NCBI RefSeq assembly: GCF_009380215.1
Contig: NZ_WHUG01000002.1
Location: 434,001 to 498,000 of the forward strand
Origin: Rugamonas aquatica
GTDB taxonomy: Bacteria; Pseudomonadota; Gammaproteobacteria; Burkholderiales; Burkholderiaceae_D
Direction of reading: 5' to 3'
DNA length: 64,000 bases
Both the position numbers and the translations under genes were made by a program. A model generated the notes under the pieces. That model did not search any database. It was given only the letters and a program-made list of their open reading frames with translations, and had not been told where the DNA came from. Below are positions 1 through 9,459 of this stretch, one piece after another (the first letter of the stretch is position 1; each line of letters opens with the position of its first letter).

Positions 1-886
1 GCAGGGCGAAGGCCAGCGCGCCCAGCGTCAGCGCGACGGCGGTGGTGGAGCGGCTCTTGCCATGGTCGGCGCGGCGGCCGGCGATGGGCGAGGCGATCGC
101 GCCCGCCACGCCCACCAGCGCGAAGATGGCGACGCCGGTCTGGCTCAGCTGGAAACGCGGACCGGTCAGCTCCAGCGATACGCTGGTCCAGAACAGGCTG
201 AAGGCGCCGAACATGCAAGCCTGGTAGGCGGCGCGGCGGCGCAGGATGGGCGTGGTCTTCAGCAGGTGCCACATCGATCCCAGCAACGCGAAATAGTGCA
301 GGCCCGAATCCGGTTGCCGCTGCGGCAGGCGCGCGCGTAGCAGGAAGGCCAGCGCGGTGGTGCTGACTGCCGAGATGACGAAGATCGCATGCCAGCTCAG
401 CGCGTCGGCCACCAGGCTGGCCACGGGACGCGCCAGCATGATGCCCATCAGCAGGCCGCTCATCACCTTGCCCACGGTCTGGCCGCGCGTTTCGGGACGC
501 GACAGGTGGGCGGCGAACGGCACCACGATCTGCGCCGCCACCGAACCCAGTCCGATGCAGAAGGCCGCCAGCAGGAATAGCGCGGCGCTGCTGGTCAGCG
601 AGGCCGCCAGCAAGGCCAGCGCCGTGGTCAGCAGGGCGATGAAGATCAGGCGGCGGTTTTCCAGCAGGTCGCCCAGCGGCACGATGAACAGCAGGCCGAG
701 GCAGTAGCCGATCTGCGTCAGCGTGACGATCAGGCCGGCCGCGCCAGGGTCGAGGCCGGTGGCGCGGCTGATCGGACCGATCAGCGTTTGCGCGTAGTAC
801 AGGTTGGCGACGATCAGGCCGGTCGCGGTGGCGAACAGCCAGACCATGCCGGAGGAAATGTCGCGCTGGGCGTGCGACGGGCTCAC
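1..886 (-). CDS. MFS transporter, YgaY/AraJ-like exporter (3' end beyond window)
   Basis: An open frame runs leftward from a GTG at 886 to the window edge without a visible stop, so only the N-terminal 295 or so residues are seen. It begins with a short polar stretch, then a helix followed by the segment NLYYAQTL, which is typical of sugar-efflux-type major facilitator proteins. The first inter-helix loop carries a [10 protein letters not shown] element that matches the MFS loop 2-3 signature. The start overlaps the stop of the upstream monooxygenase gene as GTGA, so translation is probably coupled. Substrate is unknown. It is inferred to act with the monooxygenase, for example exporting a product or toxic substrate. 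Confidence 0.85.
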   Translation of the reverse strand, partial: MSPSHAQRDISSGMVWLFATATGLIVANLYYAQTLIGPISRATGLDPGAAGLIVTLTQIGYCLGLLFIVPLGDLLENRRLIFIALLTTALALLAASLTSSAALFLLAAFCIGLGSVAAQIVVPFAAHLSRPETRGQTVGKVMSGLLMGIMLARPVASLVADALSWHAIFVISAVSTTALAFLLRARLPQRQPDSGLHYFALLGSMWHLLKTTPILRRRAAYQACMFGAFSLFWTSVSLELTGPRFQLSQTGVAIFALVGVAGAIASPIAGRRADHGKSRSTTAVALTLGALAFAL

Positions 887-1878
887 GGGTTCACCAGCGT
901 CTTTCGTGCTTCGGCGGCGATTTCGTAGGAGCGCAGCCGCTGGTCGTGGTCGAAGATCTGCGAGGTAATCATCAGCTCGTCGGCGCCGGTGCGGGCGATG
1001 AATTCCTGCAGCTGGCGGCTGACGGTGTCCGGCGCGCCGATAGCTGTGCAGGACAGCACGGCGTCCAGCATCGCCCGTTCCTGCGGCCCCAGCGATTGCA
1101 GATAGCCGGCCTTGGGCGGCGGTAGCTGCGACGGCTTGCCGGTGCGCAGGTTGACGAAGGCTTGCTGCATCGAGGTGGCGCGGTAGTGCGCTTCCTCATC
1201 GCTGTCGGCGGCGAACACATTAAAGCCGAGCATGACGTGCGGCCTGGCCAGCTGCGCCGACGGCTGGAAATTGCTGCGGTACAGGGCGATGGCCTGCTGC
1301 ATCATCTGCGGCGCGAAGTGCGAGGCGAAGGCGAACGGCAGGCCCATGTGCGCGGCCAGCTGCGCGCCGAAGGTGCTGGAGCCCAAAATCCACAGCGGCA
1401 CTTTGGCGCCTTTGCCGGGCACGGCCAGCACGCGCTGGCGCGGCGTGTCGGACAGATAGTCTTGCAGTTCCAGCACGTCTTGCGGGAAGGCGTCGGCGTC
1501 GCTGTCGAGGTTGCGGCGCAGGGCGCGCGCGGTGGTCTGGTCGGAACCGGGCGCGCGGCCCAGGCCGAGGTCGATGCGGCCGGGGTAGAGCGCTTCCAGC
1601 GTGCCGAACTGTTCGGCGATCACCAGCGGTGCGTGATTGGGTAGCATGATGCCGCCGGCGCCGACCCGGATGGTCGAGGTGCCGCCGGCCACGTGGGCCA
1701 TGACGACGGCGGTGGCGGCGCTGGCGATGCCGGGCATGCCGTGGTGCTCGGCCAGCCAGTAGCGCTGGTAGCCCCAGCGTTCGCCGTGCTGCGCCAGGTC
1801 CAGCGTGTTGCGGAACGATGCGGAAGGGGTGCTGCCTTCTGCGATCGGGGAAAGATCGAGGATGGAAAATGGAATCAT
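883..1878 (-). CDS. LLM class flavin-dependent oxidoreductase, MsnO8-like
   Basis: This 331-residue protein belongs to the luciferase-like monooxygenase family, which uses reduced FMN and oxygen on varied substrates. The N-terminus [12 protein letters not shown], the [13 protein letters not shown] segment near residue 55 and the GLGRAPGSD segment near residue 115 are characteristic of the short bacterial MsnO8-like branch. I chose the ATG at 1878 because AGGA lies about eight bases upstream and the family starts here; an upstream in-frame start adds ten unlikely residues. The stop overlaps the MFS gene start by four bases. Natural substrate cannot be read from the sequence. Confidence 0.9.
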   Translation of the reverse strand: MIPFSILDLSPIAEGSTPSASFRNTLDLAQHGERWGYQRYWLAEHHGMPGIASAATAVVMAHVAGGTSTIRVGAGGIMLPNHAPLVIAEQFGTLEALYPGRIDLGLGRAPGSDQTTARALRRNLDSDADAFPQDVLELQDYLSDTPRQRVLAVPGKGAKVPLWILGSSTFGAQLAAHMGLPFAFASHFAPQMMQQAIALYRSNFQPSAQLARPHVMLGFNVFAADSDEEAHYRATSMQQAFVNLRTGKPSQLPPPKAGYLQSLGPQERAMLDAVLSCTAIGAPDTVSRQLQEFIARTGADELMITSQIFDHDQRLRSYEIAAEARKTLVNP

Positions 1879-2171
1879 GGTGCTTGTCCTGCCTATATGG
1901 ACCAGCAAGCATACACAGAATGGGCGAGTCGCGCTGGCGGCGCCTTAATTCGTGATAATCCGATAATTAATAACCATTTAAACAGTATTTTTATTATTGA
2001 GCTGCTATTTAACTGTGTTTATTTTGCCGATATTCACGGCGAATTTTAAAAAGATATTTCCCCAGGCGTGGTCCTGATTTACCATTGGAAACAGTAACGC
2101 GCCTCGCTTTACTCCTCCCATATTCCTTTTTTATTCGTTCGATGGCATGCCCTGCTATCGCGGGGAAACTC

Positions 2172-3083
2172 ATGCCTAAGAAAATTGTTATTTTATTTAT
2201 CGCGCTGATGTACTGCTGCCAGGCGGCGTTCGCGGCCGGGTTGGTCGAGCCTGCAGCGGCTGTGCATCGCGGCCAGTTGTATCGGATCACGCACGATGGC
2301 AAGACCGGTTATCTGTTCGGCACCATTCATGTCGGCAGGGATGGTGTCTATCCGCTGGATCCGGTGGTGTCGCGCGCGCTGCGTGACGCCCGGGCGCTGG
2401 TCATCGAGCTGGACATCCGCCAGGATGCGCCGTTCCAGCTGGCGCTGGCGCGCCATGGCCGCTATCCGGAGGGCGACATGGTCCAGCATCATCTGTCGCC
2501 TGCCGCGCTGGGCCTGATGGTGCAGGCGCTGGCGCGGGCCGGCATGTCGCTGCAATCGGTGCAGCAGTACAAGCCGTGGCTGATCGCCAATCTGCTGATC
2601 GGTGCGGAGATGGAGGTGCACGGTTTCCAGCGCAGCCAGGCGGTGGAGTATGCGCTGCTGGCGGCGGCCAAGAACCAGGACAAGACCGTGCGCGAACTGG
2701 AGAGTGCCGATTATCAGCTCAGCCTGTTCGATACGCTGGACGAGCGGCAGCAGGAGCAGTATCTGCTGGAGAATTTGGCCGACCTGGCCGATGGCGCCTC
2801 GCTGAAAAAATCCACCGCGCTGATCGACGCCTGGAGCGCCGCCGACGCGCCGGGTATCCATGCGGCGTGGCAGTCCGCCACCAGCGGCGATACGATCTCC
2901 GCCGGCTTCATGAACCGGGTGTTGCTGGGCAAGCGCAATCCCGAAATGGCCAGCAGTATCGAGCGCATCCTGCAGCAGGACCAGGTCGCTTTTGTGGGCG
3001 TCGGCCTGCTGCATCTGGTGGGCGAGGATGGCTTGCCGCAGCTGCTGAAGCGGCGCGGCTACCAGGTTGAACAGCTGTACTAG
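2172..3083 (+). CDS. TraB/GumN family protein, exported
   Basis: A 303-residue protein with a hydrophobic signal peptide (residues 1-21 or so, ending AFA-A). The mature part opens with the TraB/GumN hallmark YLFGTIHVG near residue 52 and closes with the second hallmark VGLLHLVGEDG shortly before the C-terminus. These two GxxH elements are typical of the family, whose members are proposed metal-dependent proteases of the Tiki fold; activity of this protein is not shown. The start at 2172 was preferred over an upstream in-frame codon because it gives a clean signal peptide and has a GGGGAA stretch just before it. The 3' end overlaps the convergent lipoprotein gene by four bases. Confidence 0.85.
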   Translation: MPKKIVILFIALMYCCQAAFAAGLVEPAAAVHRGQLYRITHDGKTGYLFGTIHVGRDGVYPLDPVVSRALRDARALVIELDIRQDAPFQLALARHGRYPEGDMVQHHLSPAALGLMVQALARAGMSLQSVQQYKPWLIANLLIGAEMEVHGFQRSQAVEYALLAAAKNQDKTVRELESADYQLSLFDTLDERQQEQYLLENLADLADGASLKKSTALIDAWSAADAPGIHAAWQSATSGDTISAGFMNRVLLGKRNPEMASSIERILQQDQVAFVGVGLLHLVGEDGLPQLLKRRGYQVEQLY

Positions 3084-3496
3084 TAGCTGCTCACCATGCC
3101 GTTGTTGTAGCGCACGCGGTCGCCGATCTTGTAGCTGGGCAGGGAATCGGCCACCGCCATCTGCGTGGTGCCGTCGTCCAGGCGCACGGTGACGCGATAG
3201 ACTTTGTCCGTCGGTAAGCCAACGCTGCCGCCTGCCGCCGCCGCGCCCGCGAGGCCGGCGCCCACGTCCTGCCGCTGCATCTGGTCGATGGCTTGCACGA
3301 CGCCGTAGCTGGTCTGCGCCGTGGTGCTGGCGGATGCGCTGCCGGTCATGCCGCTGGTCATGGTGCCGGTGGTGCTGCTCTGGTTGCCGGTGCTGCTGGT
3401 CGTGCTGTTCGCGTTGGGCTCGCCGCTGCGCTCCGACGCGCAGCCGGCCAATACCAGGATGGTCAACGCGATCATGCTATTTCTGCTTGTGTTCAT
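3080..3496 (-). CDS. Glycine-zipper-like outer-membrane lipoprotein
   Basis: A 138-residue protein with a type II signal peptide and lipobox LAGC (Cys19), followed by a Ser/Thr/Asn-rich linker to about residue 65. A short glycine/alanine-rich segment (GAGLAGAAAAGG, about residues 81-92) resembles the Rick_17kDa/glycine-zipper 2TM motif of SlyB-like lipoproteins. The C-terminal 40 residues carry a VRLDDGT...GDRVRYNNG element also found in the protein at 50370-50960. Predicted to be anchored in the outer membrane with an envelope-integrity role by family analogy; no specific function is known. It is convergent with the TraB gene. Confidence 0.75.
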   Translation of the reverse strand: MNTSRNSMIALTILVLAGCASERSGEPNANSTTSSTGNQSSTTGTMTSGMTGSASASTTAQTSYGVVQAIDQMQRQDVGAGLAGAAAAGGSVGLPTDKVYRVTVRLDDGTTQMAVADSLPSYKIGDRVRYNNGMVSSY

Positions 3497-3657
3497 CTCA
3501 TTCTCCCGTAGTCACTCATCAAAAAGGCTAGCCTTTTGATTCAGAGGACAAGCGCGCGGTTTTGTTCCCTTCACATCCCGGGGCAGTTGATATACATCAA
3601 TTGCGGCGTGCTACTCGCACGCAATAATTGTTGGGTATCACTTTTAAGGATATCGAT

Positions 3658-3903
3658 ATGTTGACACGCGTGACAGACACTATTATCGAAGAATTAATTA
3701 ACTCAACCTATGGAGAAGCGCCGGACCCGCGTAGCCGGCATTTATTGACACATTCATTGCACGAGTTGGTACGCGTGGCCAAAGCCGAGCAATTACAGCA
3801 AATGCGTCTGGATGTGGAGTTGGCAGTAGGCAGGCCCGGGGAGCGTGCCGGGAATGTCAGTTTGACGGCTGGATGCGATAACGGGTCCACAAGCAGTACA
3901 TGA
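3658..3903 (+). CDS. Small hypothetical protein, 81 aa
   Basis: I do not recognise this protein. The ATG at 3658 has an AAGGA ribosome-binding site seven bases upstream, which supports real translation; an earlier in-frame start at 3628 lacks one. The first 55 residues form a plausible amphipathic helical domain (DTIIEELINSTYG, then HSLHELVRVAKAEQ), while the last 25 residues are low-complexity Gly/Ser/Thr. The final 47 bases overlap the convergent VanZ gene, so the C-terminus may be poorly constrained. No signal peptide or membrane segment. Confidence 0.5.
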   Translation: MLTRVTDTIIEELINSTYGEAPDPRSRHLLTHSLHELVRVAKAEQLQQMRLDVELAVGRPGERAGNVSLTAGCDNGSTSST

Positions 3904-4249
3904 ACAAGGCCGTCAGCACCGCAGCATTGCAGTCGACCAGCCAGTCGGACACGGCCCCATGGCGGTACGGAAAGAAGCTTTGCACGTATTCGTCAAGCGC
4001 GCCCATCAGGGCGATGGTCAGCACGGCCTTGCCGGCCCGTAGCCTCAGATTGCCGGTGCCGCCGGTGAAAATCAAAAACGTCAGTCCTGCATAAGCCAGC
4101 GAATGCAGTATCAGCCCCGAAGCGACCTGGCCGATGTCCTGGCGGGCGCCGGGCAGCGAGCCCAGTATCAATATCAGCAGGTACAGGACGATGGCGGTCC
4201 AGTAGCGTAGTCGGGCGTGGGAATTGGTCAGAAGGAATTGTTTGATCAT
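3857..4249 (-). CDS. VanZ family membrane protein
   Basis: A 130-residue protein with four predicted membrane segments (about residues 17-33, 43-62, 72-85 and 108-122). The segment MGALDEYVQSFFPYRHGAVSD is the VanZ-like signature: an E-x-x-Q pair followed by R-x-x-x-x-x-D. VanZ of Enterococcus confers low-level teicoplanin resistance, but most proteobacterial homologues have unknown roles in the envelope. It stands alone, with a 290-base gap upstream holding a 10-bp stem hairpin (4289-4312). Confidence 0.85.
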   Translation of the reverse strand: MIKQFLLTNSHARLRYWTAIVLYLLILILGSLPGARQDIGQVASGLILHSLAYAGLTFLIFTGGTGNLRLRAGKAVLTIALMGALDEYVQSFFPYRHGAVSDWLVDCNAAVLTALFMYCLWTRYRIQPSN

Positions 4250-4288
4250 GAACCAGACAATACCATGGAGTGCGGGAAGGGGGGGAGT

Positions 4289-4312
4289 GGTGCACCGGAG
4301 CCCCGGTGCACC
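4289..4312. terminator. 10-bp perfect hairpin in the VanZ-SDR gap
   Basis: GGTGCACCGG at 4289-4298 pairs with CCGGTGCACC at 4303-4312 around an AGCC loop. On the plus strand it is followed by a T-rich stretch, so it could end plus-strand transcription from the small gene at 3658. On the minus strand it would sit in the VanZ leader. Direction and function are uncertain. Confidence 0.4.
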
Positions 4313-4396
4313 TTTCTTCCGTCATGCCTATCGGTTGCATGTACTGAAGATGTAGCAAGTATGGGGAGCGAATATGACGCCGTCATGACGACGGGT

Positions 4397-4427
4397 AAAA
4401 AAAAAGCCCGCTGGTTAAAGCGGGCTT
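4397..4427 (-). terminator. Intrinsic terminator of the SDR gene
   Basis: AAGCCCGCT (4404-4412) pairs perfectly with AGCGGGCTT (4419-4427) around a six-base loop. On the minus strand the stem is followed directly by a run of Ts (the A run at 4397-4405 on the plus strand). It lies 113 bases past the stop of the SDR gene. Confidence 0.8.
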
Positions 4428-4539
4428 AAAACTATTTTCTTGGAGGAGAATAGTGGAGACAGGTGTAATTATGGGCGTGTCCGAGATATGTGTCTAATTG
4501 TTGTTTTAGATACCAGACATCAATAATGCGTATAACTCT

Positions 4540-5301
4540 TTATTTGACCGGCACCGTGTAGTTCAGGGCCAGGCGGCCGCCGTCCACGTACAGGGTCTGG
4601 CCGGTCATGTAGCTGGCGTCGTCGCTGGCCAGGAAGGCGGCGATGGAGGCCACTTCCTCCGGCTCGCCGCAGCGGCCCATCGGCGTGCGCGACAGGATGG
4701 TGTTGCGCGCTTCCGGACTGGCCATCACGGCTTGCTTGGCCAGTTCGGTCAGGATGGTGCCGGGGCCGATGCCGTTGACGCGGATGCCGTGCGTGACCAG
4801 GTTCAGCGACATCACCTTGGTCAGCTGGTTGATCGCGCCCTTGGACACCACGTAAGGCACCTGGTTGGGGATGGCCAACTCGGCGTTCACGCTGGACATG
4901 TTGATGATGCAGCCGCTCTGCTGCTTGACCATCTGGCGCGCCACGGCCTGGCCGCACAGGAACATGGACTTGAGGTTGATGCGCAGCACGCGGTCGAAAT
5001 CGTCTTCCGTGAGGTCGAGGAAGTCGGCGGCGTGGGTGACGCCGGCGTTGTTGATCAGGATATCGATGCGGCCGAATTCGGCGAGGGTGGCGGCCACCAG
5101 CGCGTCGACATCGCATTTCTGGCTGACGTCGGCGGCGAAGAAGCGGGCCGCCTCGCCCAGCGTGGCGGCGGCGGCCGCGCCTTCCGGCTTGATGTCGACC
5201 AGCATGACCTTGGCGCCCTCGGCCACCAGGCGCTGCGCGCAGGCCAGGCCGATGCCCTGGGTGGCGCCGGTGACGATCGCGACTTTATTCGAGAGTTTCA
5301 T
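4540..5301 (-). CDS. SDR family NAD(P)-dependent oxidoreductase
   Basis: A 253-residue classical short-chain dehydrogenase. The Rossmann signature TGATQGIG (Gly12, Gly16, Gly18) is present, as are NNAG at residues 84-87 and the catalytic Ser137, Tyr150 and Lys154. Asp36 after the second strand suggests NAD rather than NADP preference. The C-terminal YVDGG element is typical of the FabG-like/glucose dehydrogenase group. The substrate cannot be assigned: it stands alone, divergent from pyrF, and ends at a clear terminator. Confidence 0.9.
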   Translation of the reverse strand: MKLSNKVAIVTGATQGIGLACAQRLVAEGAKVMLVDIKPEGAAAAATLGEAARFFAADVSQKCDVDALVAATLAEFGRIDILINNAGVTHAADFLDLTEDDFDRVLRINLKSMFLCGQAVARQMVKQQSGCIINMSSVNAELAIPNQVPYVVSKGAINQLTKVMSLNLVTHGIRVNGIGPGTILTELAKQAVMASPEARNTILSRTPMGRCGEPEEVASIAAFLASDDASYMTGQTLYVDGGRLALNYTVPVK

Positions 5302-5333
5302 GGGATGTGCTTTCTAAGGAGAGAGGGCAAATT

Positions 5334-5362
5334 TTAACAGCCCGATGCGGGCGCGTTACAAT
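5334..5362 (+). promoter_or_regulatory. Sigma-70-type promoter of pyrF
   Basis: TTAACA at 5334-5339 (one mismatch to TTGACA) is followed after 17 bases by TACAAT at 5357-5362 (one mismatch to TATAAT). This is a well-spaced vegetative promoter; the predicted transcript starts near 5369, about 26 bases before the pyrF start. Confidence 0.7.
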
Positions 5363-5394
5363 AGAGGGTTTGCAACAAAAGCTAAGGGTGCGTC

Positions 5395-6216
5395 GTGACT
5401 TTCATCAACAAATTATCTGCCGCCTGGACGGCCAACGACTCGCTGCTGTGCGTGGGCCTGGATCCGGACATGGACAAACTGCCGGCGCAGTTCCAGAACG
5501 ACCCGCAAGGCATCTACCACTTCTGCCGCGAAATCATCGATGCGACCGCCGACCTGGCGTGTTCGTTCAAGCCGCAGATCGCTTACTTCGCGGCGCTGAG
5601 CGCGGAAGCCCAGCTGGAAAAAATCTGCCACTACGTGCGCGACAATTATCCGCATATTCCGCTGATCCTGGACGCCAAGCGCGGCGACATCGGCGCCACC
5701 GCGCGCCAGTATGCGCGTGAAGCGTACGACCGCTACGGCGCGGACGCCGTCACCGTCAACCCGTACATGGGCTCGGATTCGGTGGAGCCCTACATGGAGT
5801 GGAGCGAGCGCGGCGTCATCATCCTGTGCCGCACCTCGAACGCCGGCGGTTCGGATCTGCAGTTCCTGAATGTCGACGGCCAGCCGCTGTATCAGCACGT
5901 GGCGCGCCTGGTGGCGCAGAAGTGGAACGCCAACGGCCAGTGCGCGCTGGTGGTCGGTGCGACCTTCCCGGAAGAACTGGCGCAGGTACGGGCGATTGTC
6001 GGCGATATGCCGCTGCTGGTGCCTGGCATCGGCGCGCAGGGCGGCGATATCGCGGCCACCGTCAAGTCGGGCAAGACCGCCGCTGGCGCTGGCATGATGA
6101 TTAACTCCTCGCGCGCGATCCTGTACGCGGCGCCGCAGGCCGGTGAAGACTTCGCCGCCGCCGCCCGCCGCGTGGCGCTGGAAACGCGCGACGCCATCAA
6201 CCAGCATCGCGCTTAA
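5395..6216 (+). CDS. pyrF: Orotidine 5'-phosphate decarboxylase (subfamily 2)
   Basis: Decarboxylates OMP to UMP, the last step of de novo pyrimidine synthesis, in the cytosol. At 273 residues it has the length of the longer subfamily-2 enzymes. The catalytic element LDAKRGDIG is visible with Asp93, Lys95 and Asp98, and PGIGAQGGD near residue 206 is the phosphate-binding loop. The start is a GTG at 5395 with AAGGG upstream; no in-frame ATG fits. It is convergent with sbcB, with only six bases between the stop codons. Confidence 0.97.
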   Translation: MTFINKLSAAWTANDSLLCVGLDPDMDKLPAQFQNDPQGIYHFCREIIDATADLACSFKPQIAYFAALSAEAQLEKICHYVRDNYPHIPLILDAKRGDIGATARQYAREAYDRYGADAVTVNPYMGSDSVEPYMEWSERGVIILCRTSNAGGSDLQFLNVDGQPLYQHVARLVAQKWNANGQCALVVGATFPEELAQVRAIVGDMPLLVPGIGAQGGDIAATVKSGKTAAGAGMMINSSRAILYAAPQAGEDFAAAARRVALETRDAINQHRA

Positions 6217-6222
6217 ATCCGC

Positions 6223-7665
6223 TTAGTGCGCTGGAGCGATGAGCTCCACGTACTCGTACAGCTCGGCCAGGATTTGTTCGGCACGCTCATCGGCATCCTG
6301 TTGCAGATGGTCGATCTCGCCGAAGAACTGGTCGATGCTGCGCGCACCGCCGGCGCCCTCGTAGAAGCGCGCTGCGCGGTGCTGCTCCCAATGCTCCAAC
6401 TCGCCTTCCGATAAAGTCTCGGGGAAGTTGCGTGCGCGGTAGCGGAACAGCAGTTCCAGCAGGCGCGGATCGCTGAACGATGGCGACGCCGTCGCCAGAC
6501 GGGCCGGGGTTTCCTTGCGCAGCGTGTCGAGCATGCGGCGGTCCTCCTTGCCGACGAAGCCGTTGTACAGATCCTCGTCCACATCCAGCTCGGCGCCCGC
6601 CGGGCGGTAAAACACCTGTTCCCACTCGATATCCATATTGCGGCCGGCCGCGGCCAGCGCGGCGTGAGCCTTGCCTTGCTCCAGGTCGATGCCCCATTTG
6701 GCCGCCATCGCCGGCGACAGCGTCTTCAGGTTGGACACCAGCATCGGCGATTTGTTCAGGTGGATGCTCTTGACCGGCAAGCGCGTCACGCCTTCCGGCA
6801 GCGCGTCGGCGCGGCTGAAGATGCGGGTGCGGATGGTGTCGGCATCCAGCGTGAACAGTTCGGTCGGATCGTAGGTGCAGTCCCAGACGATCACTTCATT
6901 CTTGTTGGTCGGATGCGTGGCCAGCGGCCACACCAGCGCGATGCAGCCGCGCTCGGCCGGGAACATGCCCGACACGTGCAGGAACGGCGCGCGCAGCGCC
7001 GGCGCCAGGTGCATGCCGATCTCGTCGGCCACGCGGTCTTTCTTGTGCAGCGCCAGGCAGAAGTCGAACAGCTTGGGCTGCTTAGCGCGGATCAGGCGGG
7101 CCAGCGCGATGGTGGCGCGCACGTCGGACAGCGCATCGTGCGCCGCCTCGTGCAGCAGGCCGTTGGCCTTGGCCAGGTGCTCCAGCTTGAAGCTGGGCTT
7201 GCCGTCCTCGCGCATCGGCCATTCAATCCCTTCCGGGCGCAGCGCATAGGTCATGCGCACCACGTCCAGCAAATCCCAGCGGCCGCACTGGTTTTGCCAT
7301 TCGCGCGCGTACGGATCGATCAGGTTGCGCCAGAACATGAAGCGGGTGATCTCGTCGTCGAAGCGGATGGTGTTGTAGCCGACGCCGATGGTGCCCGGCT
7401 TGGAGAAGGCTTGCTCGATGGTGGCGGCGAACTGGTGTTCGGGCACGCCCCATTCCAGGCATTGCTGCGGCGTGATGCCGGTGATCAGGCAGGACTGCGG
7501 GTCCGGCAGGAAATCATTGGCCGGCTTGCAATACAGCATGATGGGCGTGCCGATCTCGTTCAGCTCGGCATCGGTGCGGATCGCGGCGAATTGCGCCGGG
7601 CGGTCGCGGCGCGCCTGGGCGCCAAAGGTTTCGTAGTCGTGCCAGAGAAAGGTCTGTGTGGTCAT
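6223..7665 (-). CDS. sbcB: Exodeoxyribonuclease I
   Basis: A 480-residue 3'-to-5' single-strand DNA exonuclease that acts in recombination and mismatch repair. The DEDD-family exonuclease motif I is seen as HDYETFG with Asp10 and Glu12. The motif EAAHDALSDVRATIALARL near residue 175 supplies the conserved His and Asp of motif III. The C-terminal half matches the SH3-like and helical domains that form the ssDNA channel in E. coli ExoI. Length equals that of the E. coli enzyme. Start ATG at 7665 gives MTTQTFLWHDYE, the usual N-terminus. Confidence 0.96.
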   Translation of the reverse strand: MTTQTFLWHDYETFGAQARRDRPAQFAAIRTDAELNEIGTPIMLYCKPANDFLPDPQSCLITGITPQQCLEWGVPEHQFAATIEQAFSKPGTIGVGYNTIRFDDEITRFMFWRNLIDPYAREWQNQCGRWDLLDVVRMTYALRPEGIEWPMREDGKPSFKLEHLAKANGLLHEAAHDALSDVRATIALARLIRAKQPKLFDFCLALHKKDRVADEIGMHLAPALRAPFLHVSGMFPAERGCIALVWPLATHPTNKNEVIVWDCTYDPTELFTLDADTIRTRIFSRADALPEGVTRLPVKSIHLNKSPMLVSNLKTLSPAMAAKWGIDLEQGKAHAALAAAGRNMDIEWEQVFYRPAGAELDVDEDLYNGFVGKEDRRMLDTLRKETPARLATASPSFSDPRLLELLFRYRARNFPETLSEGELEHWEQHRAARFYEGAGGARSIDQFFGEIDHLQQDADERAEQILAELYEYVELIAPAH

Positions 7666-7740
7666 AGGGTGCGGTCAAGGGGGCTACAGTTATTCTTAAT
7701 TCTGCCGATAATTACAGGATATTCCATCAGGAGCAACATC

Positions 7741-8343
7741 ATGGCGACTCCAGTATCGGCAACATCGGGCAGTACGGCTGCCACGTCCAGCGCACCGGTC
7801 CAGGCCAAGGACGACAGCAATGTGTCGGTCGCCGCCAAGGCCAAGGCGCAGTTGAACGTGTCCATCGTACAAGCTTCCTTGACGGTATCGTTGAATTCTT
7901 CCAACGAACCGCTGTCGGTGCTGCTGAAAACGGCGCTCACCGGCATCAACGAGGCGCTCAAGGACGATTTCGGCGACAACGCCATCCAGAACGCCGTCTC
8001 GCAGGATAATACGCCGGAAGGCACGGCGAGCCGCATTGTATCGCTGTCGACGGCGTTTTACGAAGCCTATAAGCAGCAACATCCCGGCGAAGACGGCGAT
8101 GCGGTGCTGAACAAGTTCATGGATACGCTGAAAAAAGGCGTGGACCAGGGCTTCAAGGAAGCGCGCGGCGTGCTCGACGGGTTGAAGGTGCTCAATGGCG
8201 ATGTCGCCAGCAATATCGACAAGACCTATGAGCTGGTGCAGAAGGGCTACGCCGACTTCGCGGCCGCGCACAAGGCGCAGCCGGCCGCCGAGACGGATAG
8301 CGGCGCCGGCACGGCGCCGATCAAGGCTGGTCCGGGGCAGTAG
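7741..8343 (+). CDS. DUF5610 domain-containing protein
   Basis: A 200-residue protein. After a Ser/Ala/Thr-rich N-terminus (1-45) comes a helical domain with SLTVSLNSSNEPLSVLLKTALTGIN in pieces, then SRIVSLSTAFYEAYKQQHPGED and FKEARGVLDGLKVL, which I recognise as the DUF5610 family found in betaproteobacteria and some flagellated gammaproteobacteria. Function is unknown. GGAG lies eight bases before the ATG at 7741. The same frame stays open far upstream opposite sbcB but has no support as coding. The last 23 bases overlap the convergent GGDEF gene. No signal peptide. Confidence 0.8.
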   Translation: MATPVSATSGSTAATSSAPVQAKDDSNVSVAAKAKAQLNVSIVQASLTVSLNSSNEPLSVLLKTALTGINEALKDDFGDNAIQNAVSQDNTPEGTASRIVSLSTAFYEAYKQQHPGEDGDAVLNKFMDTLKKGVDQGFKEARGVLDGLKVLNGDVASNIDKTYELVQKGYADFAAAHKAQPAAETDSGAGTAPIKAGPGQ

Positions 8344-9316
8344 GTTCGTGATGGGCCACGCGGTTGCGGCCCAGTTCCTTGGCGCGGTAGAGCGCGCCGT
8401 CGGCGGCGGCGATCAGCGCCGATTCATCCTGCTCCGCCTGCAGCGTCGCCACGCCGAACGAGGCTGTCACGTGCGGCAACGGCAGGCGCATGTCGCCAAA
8501 CACCACCGCTTGCTGCATGCGCTCGCACAGGCGCTCGGCCACCGCCACCGCGACCTTGTCGCTGGTGTCGGGCAGCAGCACCATCATTTCCTCGCCGCCG
8601 TAGCGCACGGCAAAATCGGTGGGCCGCAGCGCGCTGCTGAGCACGTGGGCGGCCGCGCGCAAGGCCTGGTCGCCGGCCAGGTGGCCGTGGCTGTCGTTGA
8701 ATTTCTTGAAGTGGTCGAGGTCGATCATGATCAGCGCCAGCGGCGCGTGCGAGCCCTGCGCGGTGGCCACCATGGTCGGCAGCAGGTCGTTGAGCCAGGC
8801 GCGGTTGTACAGGCCGGTGAGGCCGTCGATCATCGATAGCTGGCGGTAGAACTCGCCCAGTTTCTGGCGCCGGCGCAGCTGCGCGTTGGCGGCGCGGATG
8901 CGGAAGGACAGCAGCCGCAGCAGATTGCGCGCCAGCACATTCGATTCGTCGATCAGCTTCCACACCAGATCGGCTTCGATGACCAGCACTTCGCTCTGCT
9001 CCAGCGCGGTGATGCTGGACAGGTTGGCTTCCTCGTCCAGCACCGATTGCTCGCCCACGCTTTCGCCCGGCAGTATCTTGCTGACGGTGCCGTCGGCCAT
9101 GCCGGTGCGGGTATCGGTCGCCACCGACAGCGCGCCGCGCAGCACGATGTAGAGCCGGGCGCGGTTCGATTCGGCCACCGCCTGGCCGCTTTCCAGCAGC
9201 ATCACGGGACAGTGCGCCAACAGCTTGGCGAGCGCGGCGTCATCGTCCGAATTGCGCAACAGTTGCAAGTCGCTGATCTGGTAGCCGGAGCTGCCGAATG
9301 TGCTGATTTGTTTCAA
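8321..9316 (-). CDS. Diguanylate cyclase with N-terminal cyclic-nucleotide-binding-like domain
   Basis: A 331-residue protein predicted to make cyclic di-GMP. Residues about 20-135 resemble a cNMP/Crp-type beta-barrel (RLYIVLRGALSV, then LPGESVGEQSVL). A helical linker follows and the GGDEF domain begins near residue 160 with SMIDGLTGLYNR. The active-site motif is GGEEM at 240-244, a mild variant of GGEEF. An inhibitory I-site RxxD (Arg231, Asp234) sits five residues before it, so product inhibition is expected. No membrane segment: a soluble sensor. The ligand of the N-terminal domain is not known; the conserved PBC phosphate-binding arginine is not obvious. Confidence 0.9.
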   Translation of the reverse strand: MKQISTFGSSGYQISDLQLLRNSDDDAALAKLLAHCPVMLLESGQAVAESNRARLYIVLRGALSVATDTRTGMADGTVSKILPGESVGEQSVLDEEANLSSITALEQSEVLVIEADLVWKLIDESNVLARNLLRLLSFRIRAANAQLRRRQKLGEFYRQLSMIDGLTGLYNRAWLNDLLPTMVATAQGSHAPLALIMIDLDHFKKFNDSHGHLAGDQALRAAAHVLSSALRPTDFAVRYGGEEMMVLLPDTSDKVAVAVAERLCERMQQAVVFGDMRLPLPHVTASFGVATLQAEQDESALIAAADGALYRAKELGRNRVAHHEPTAPDQP

Positions 9317-9459
9317 AGTCGTCTTTCGAGGTGCTGATGGGCAAGCTGACTAATCATAGCTGAACTGCCCTGTACGCTGTGTAAATTTTGTCCCCGCAGT
9401 TGTTGCGCGATGTATCCGCAGATGCTTCAATACCGCCATTGCCCACACTGGATGAGAAC

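Noticed and set aside
6664..7740. Upstream open extension of the DUF5610 frame
   Set aside because: It runs opposite sbcB, contains antisense-type composition, and the ATG at 7741 has a proper ribosome-binding site.
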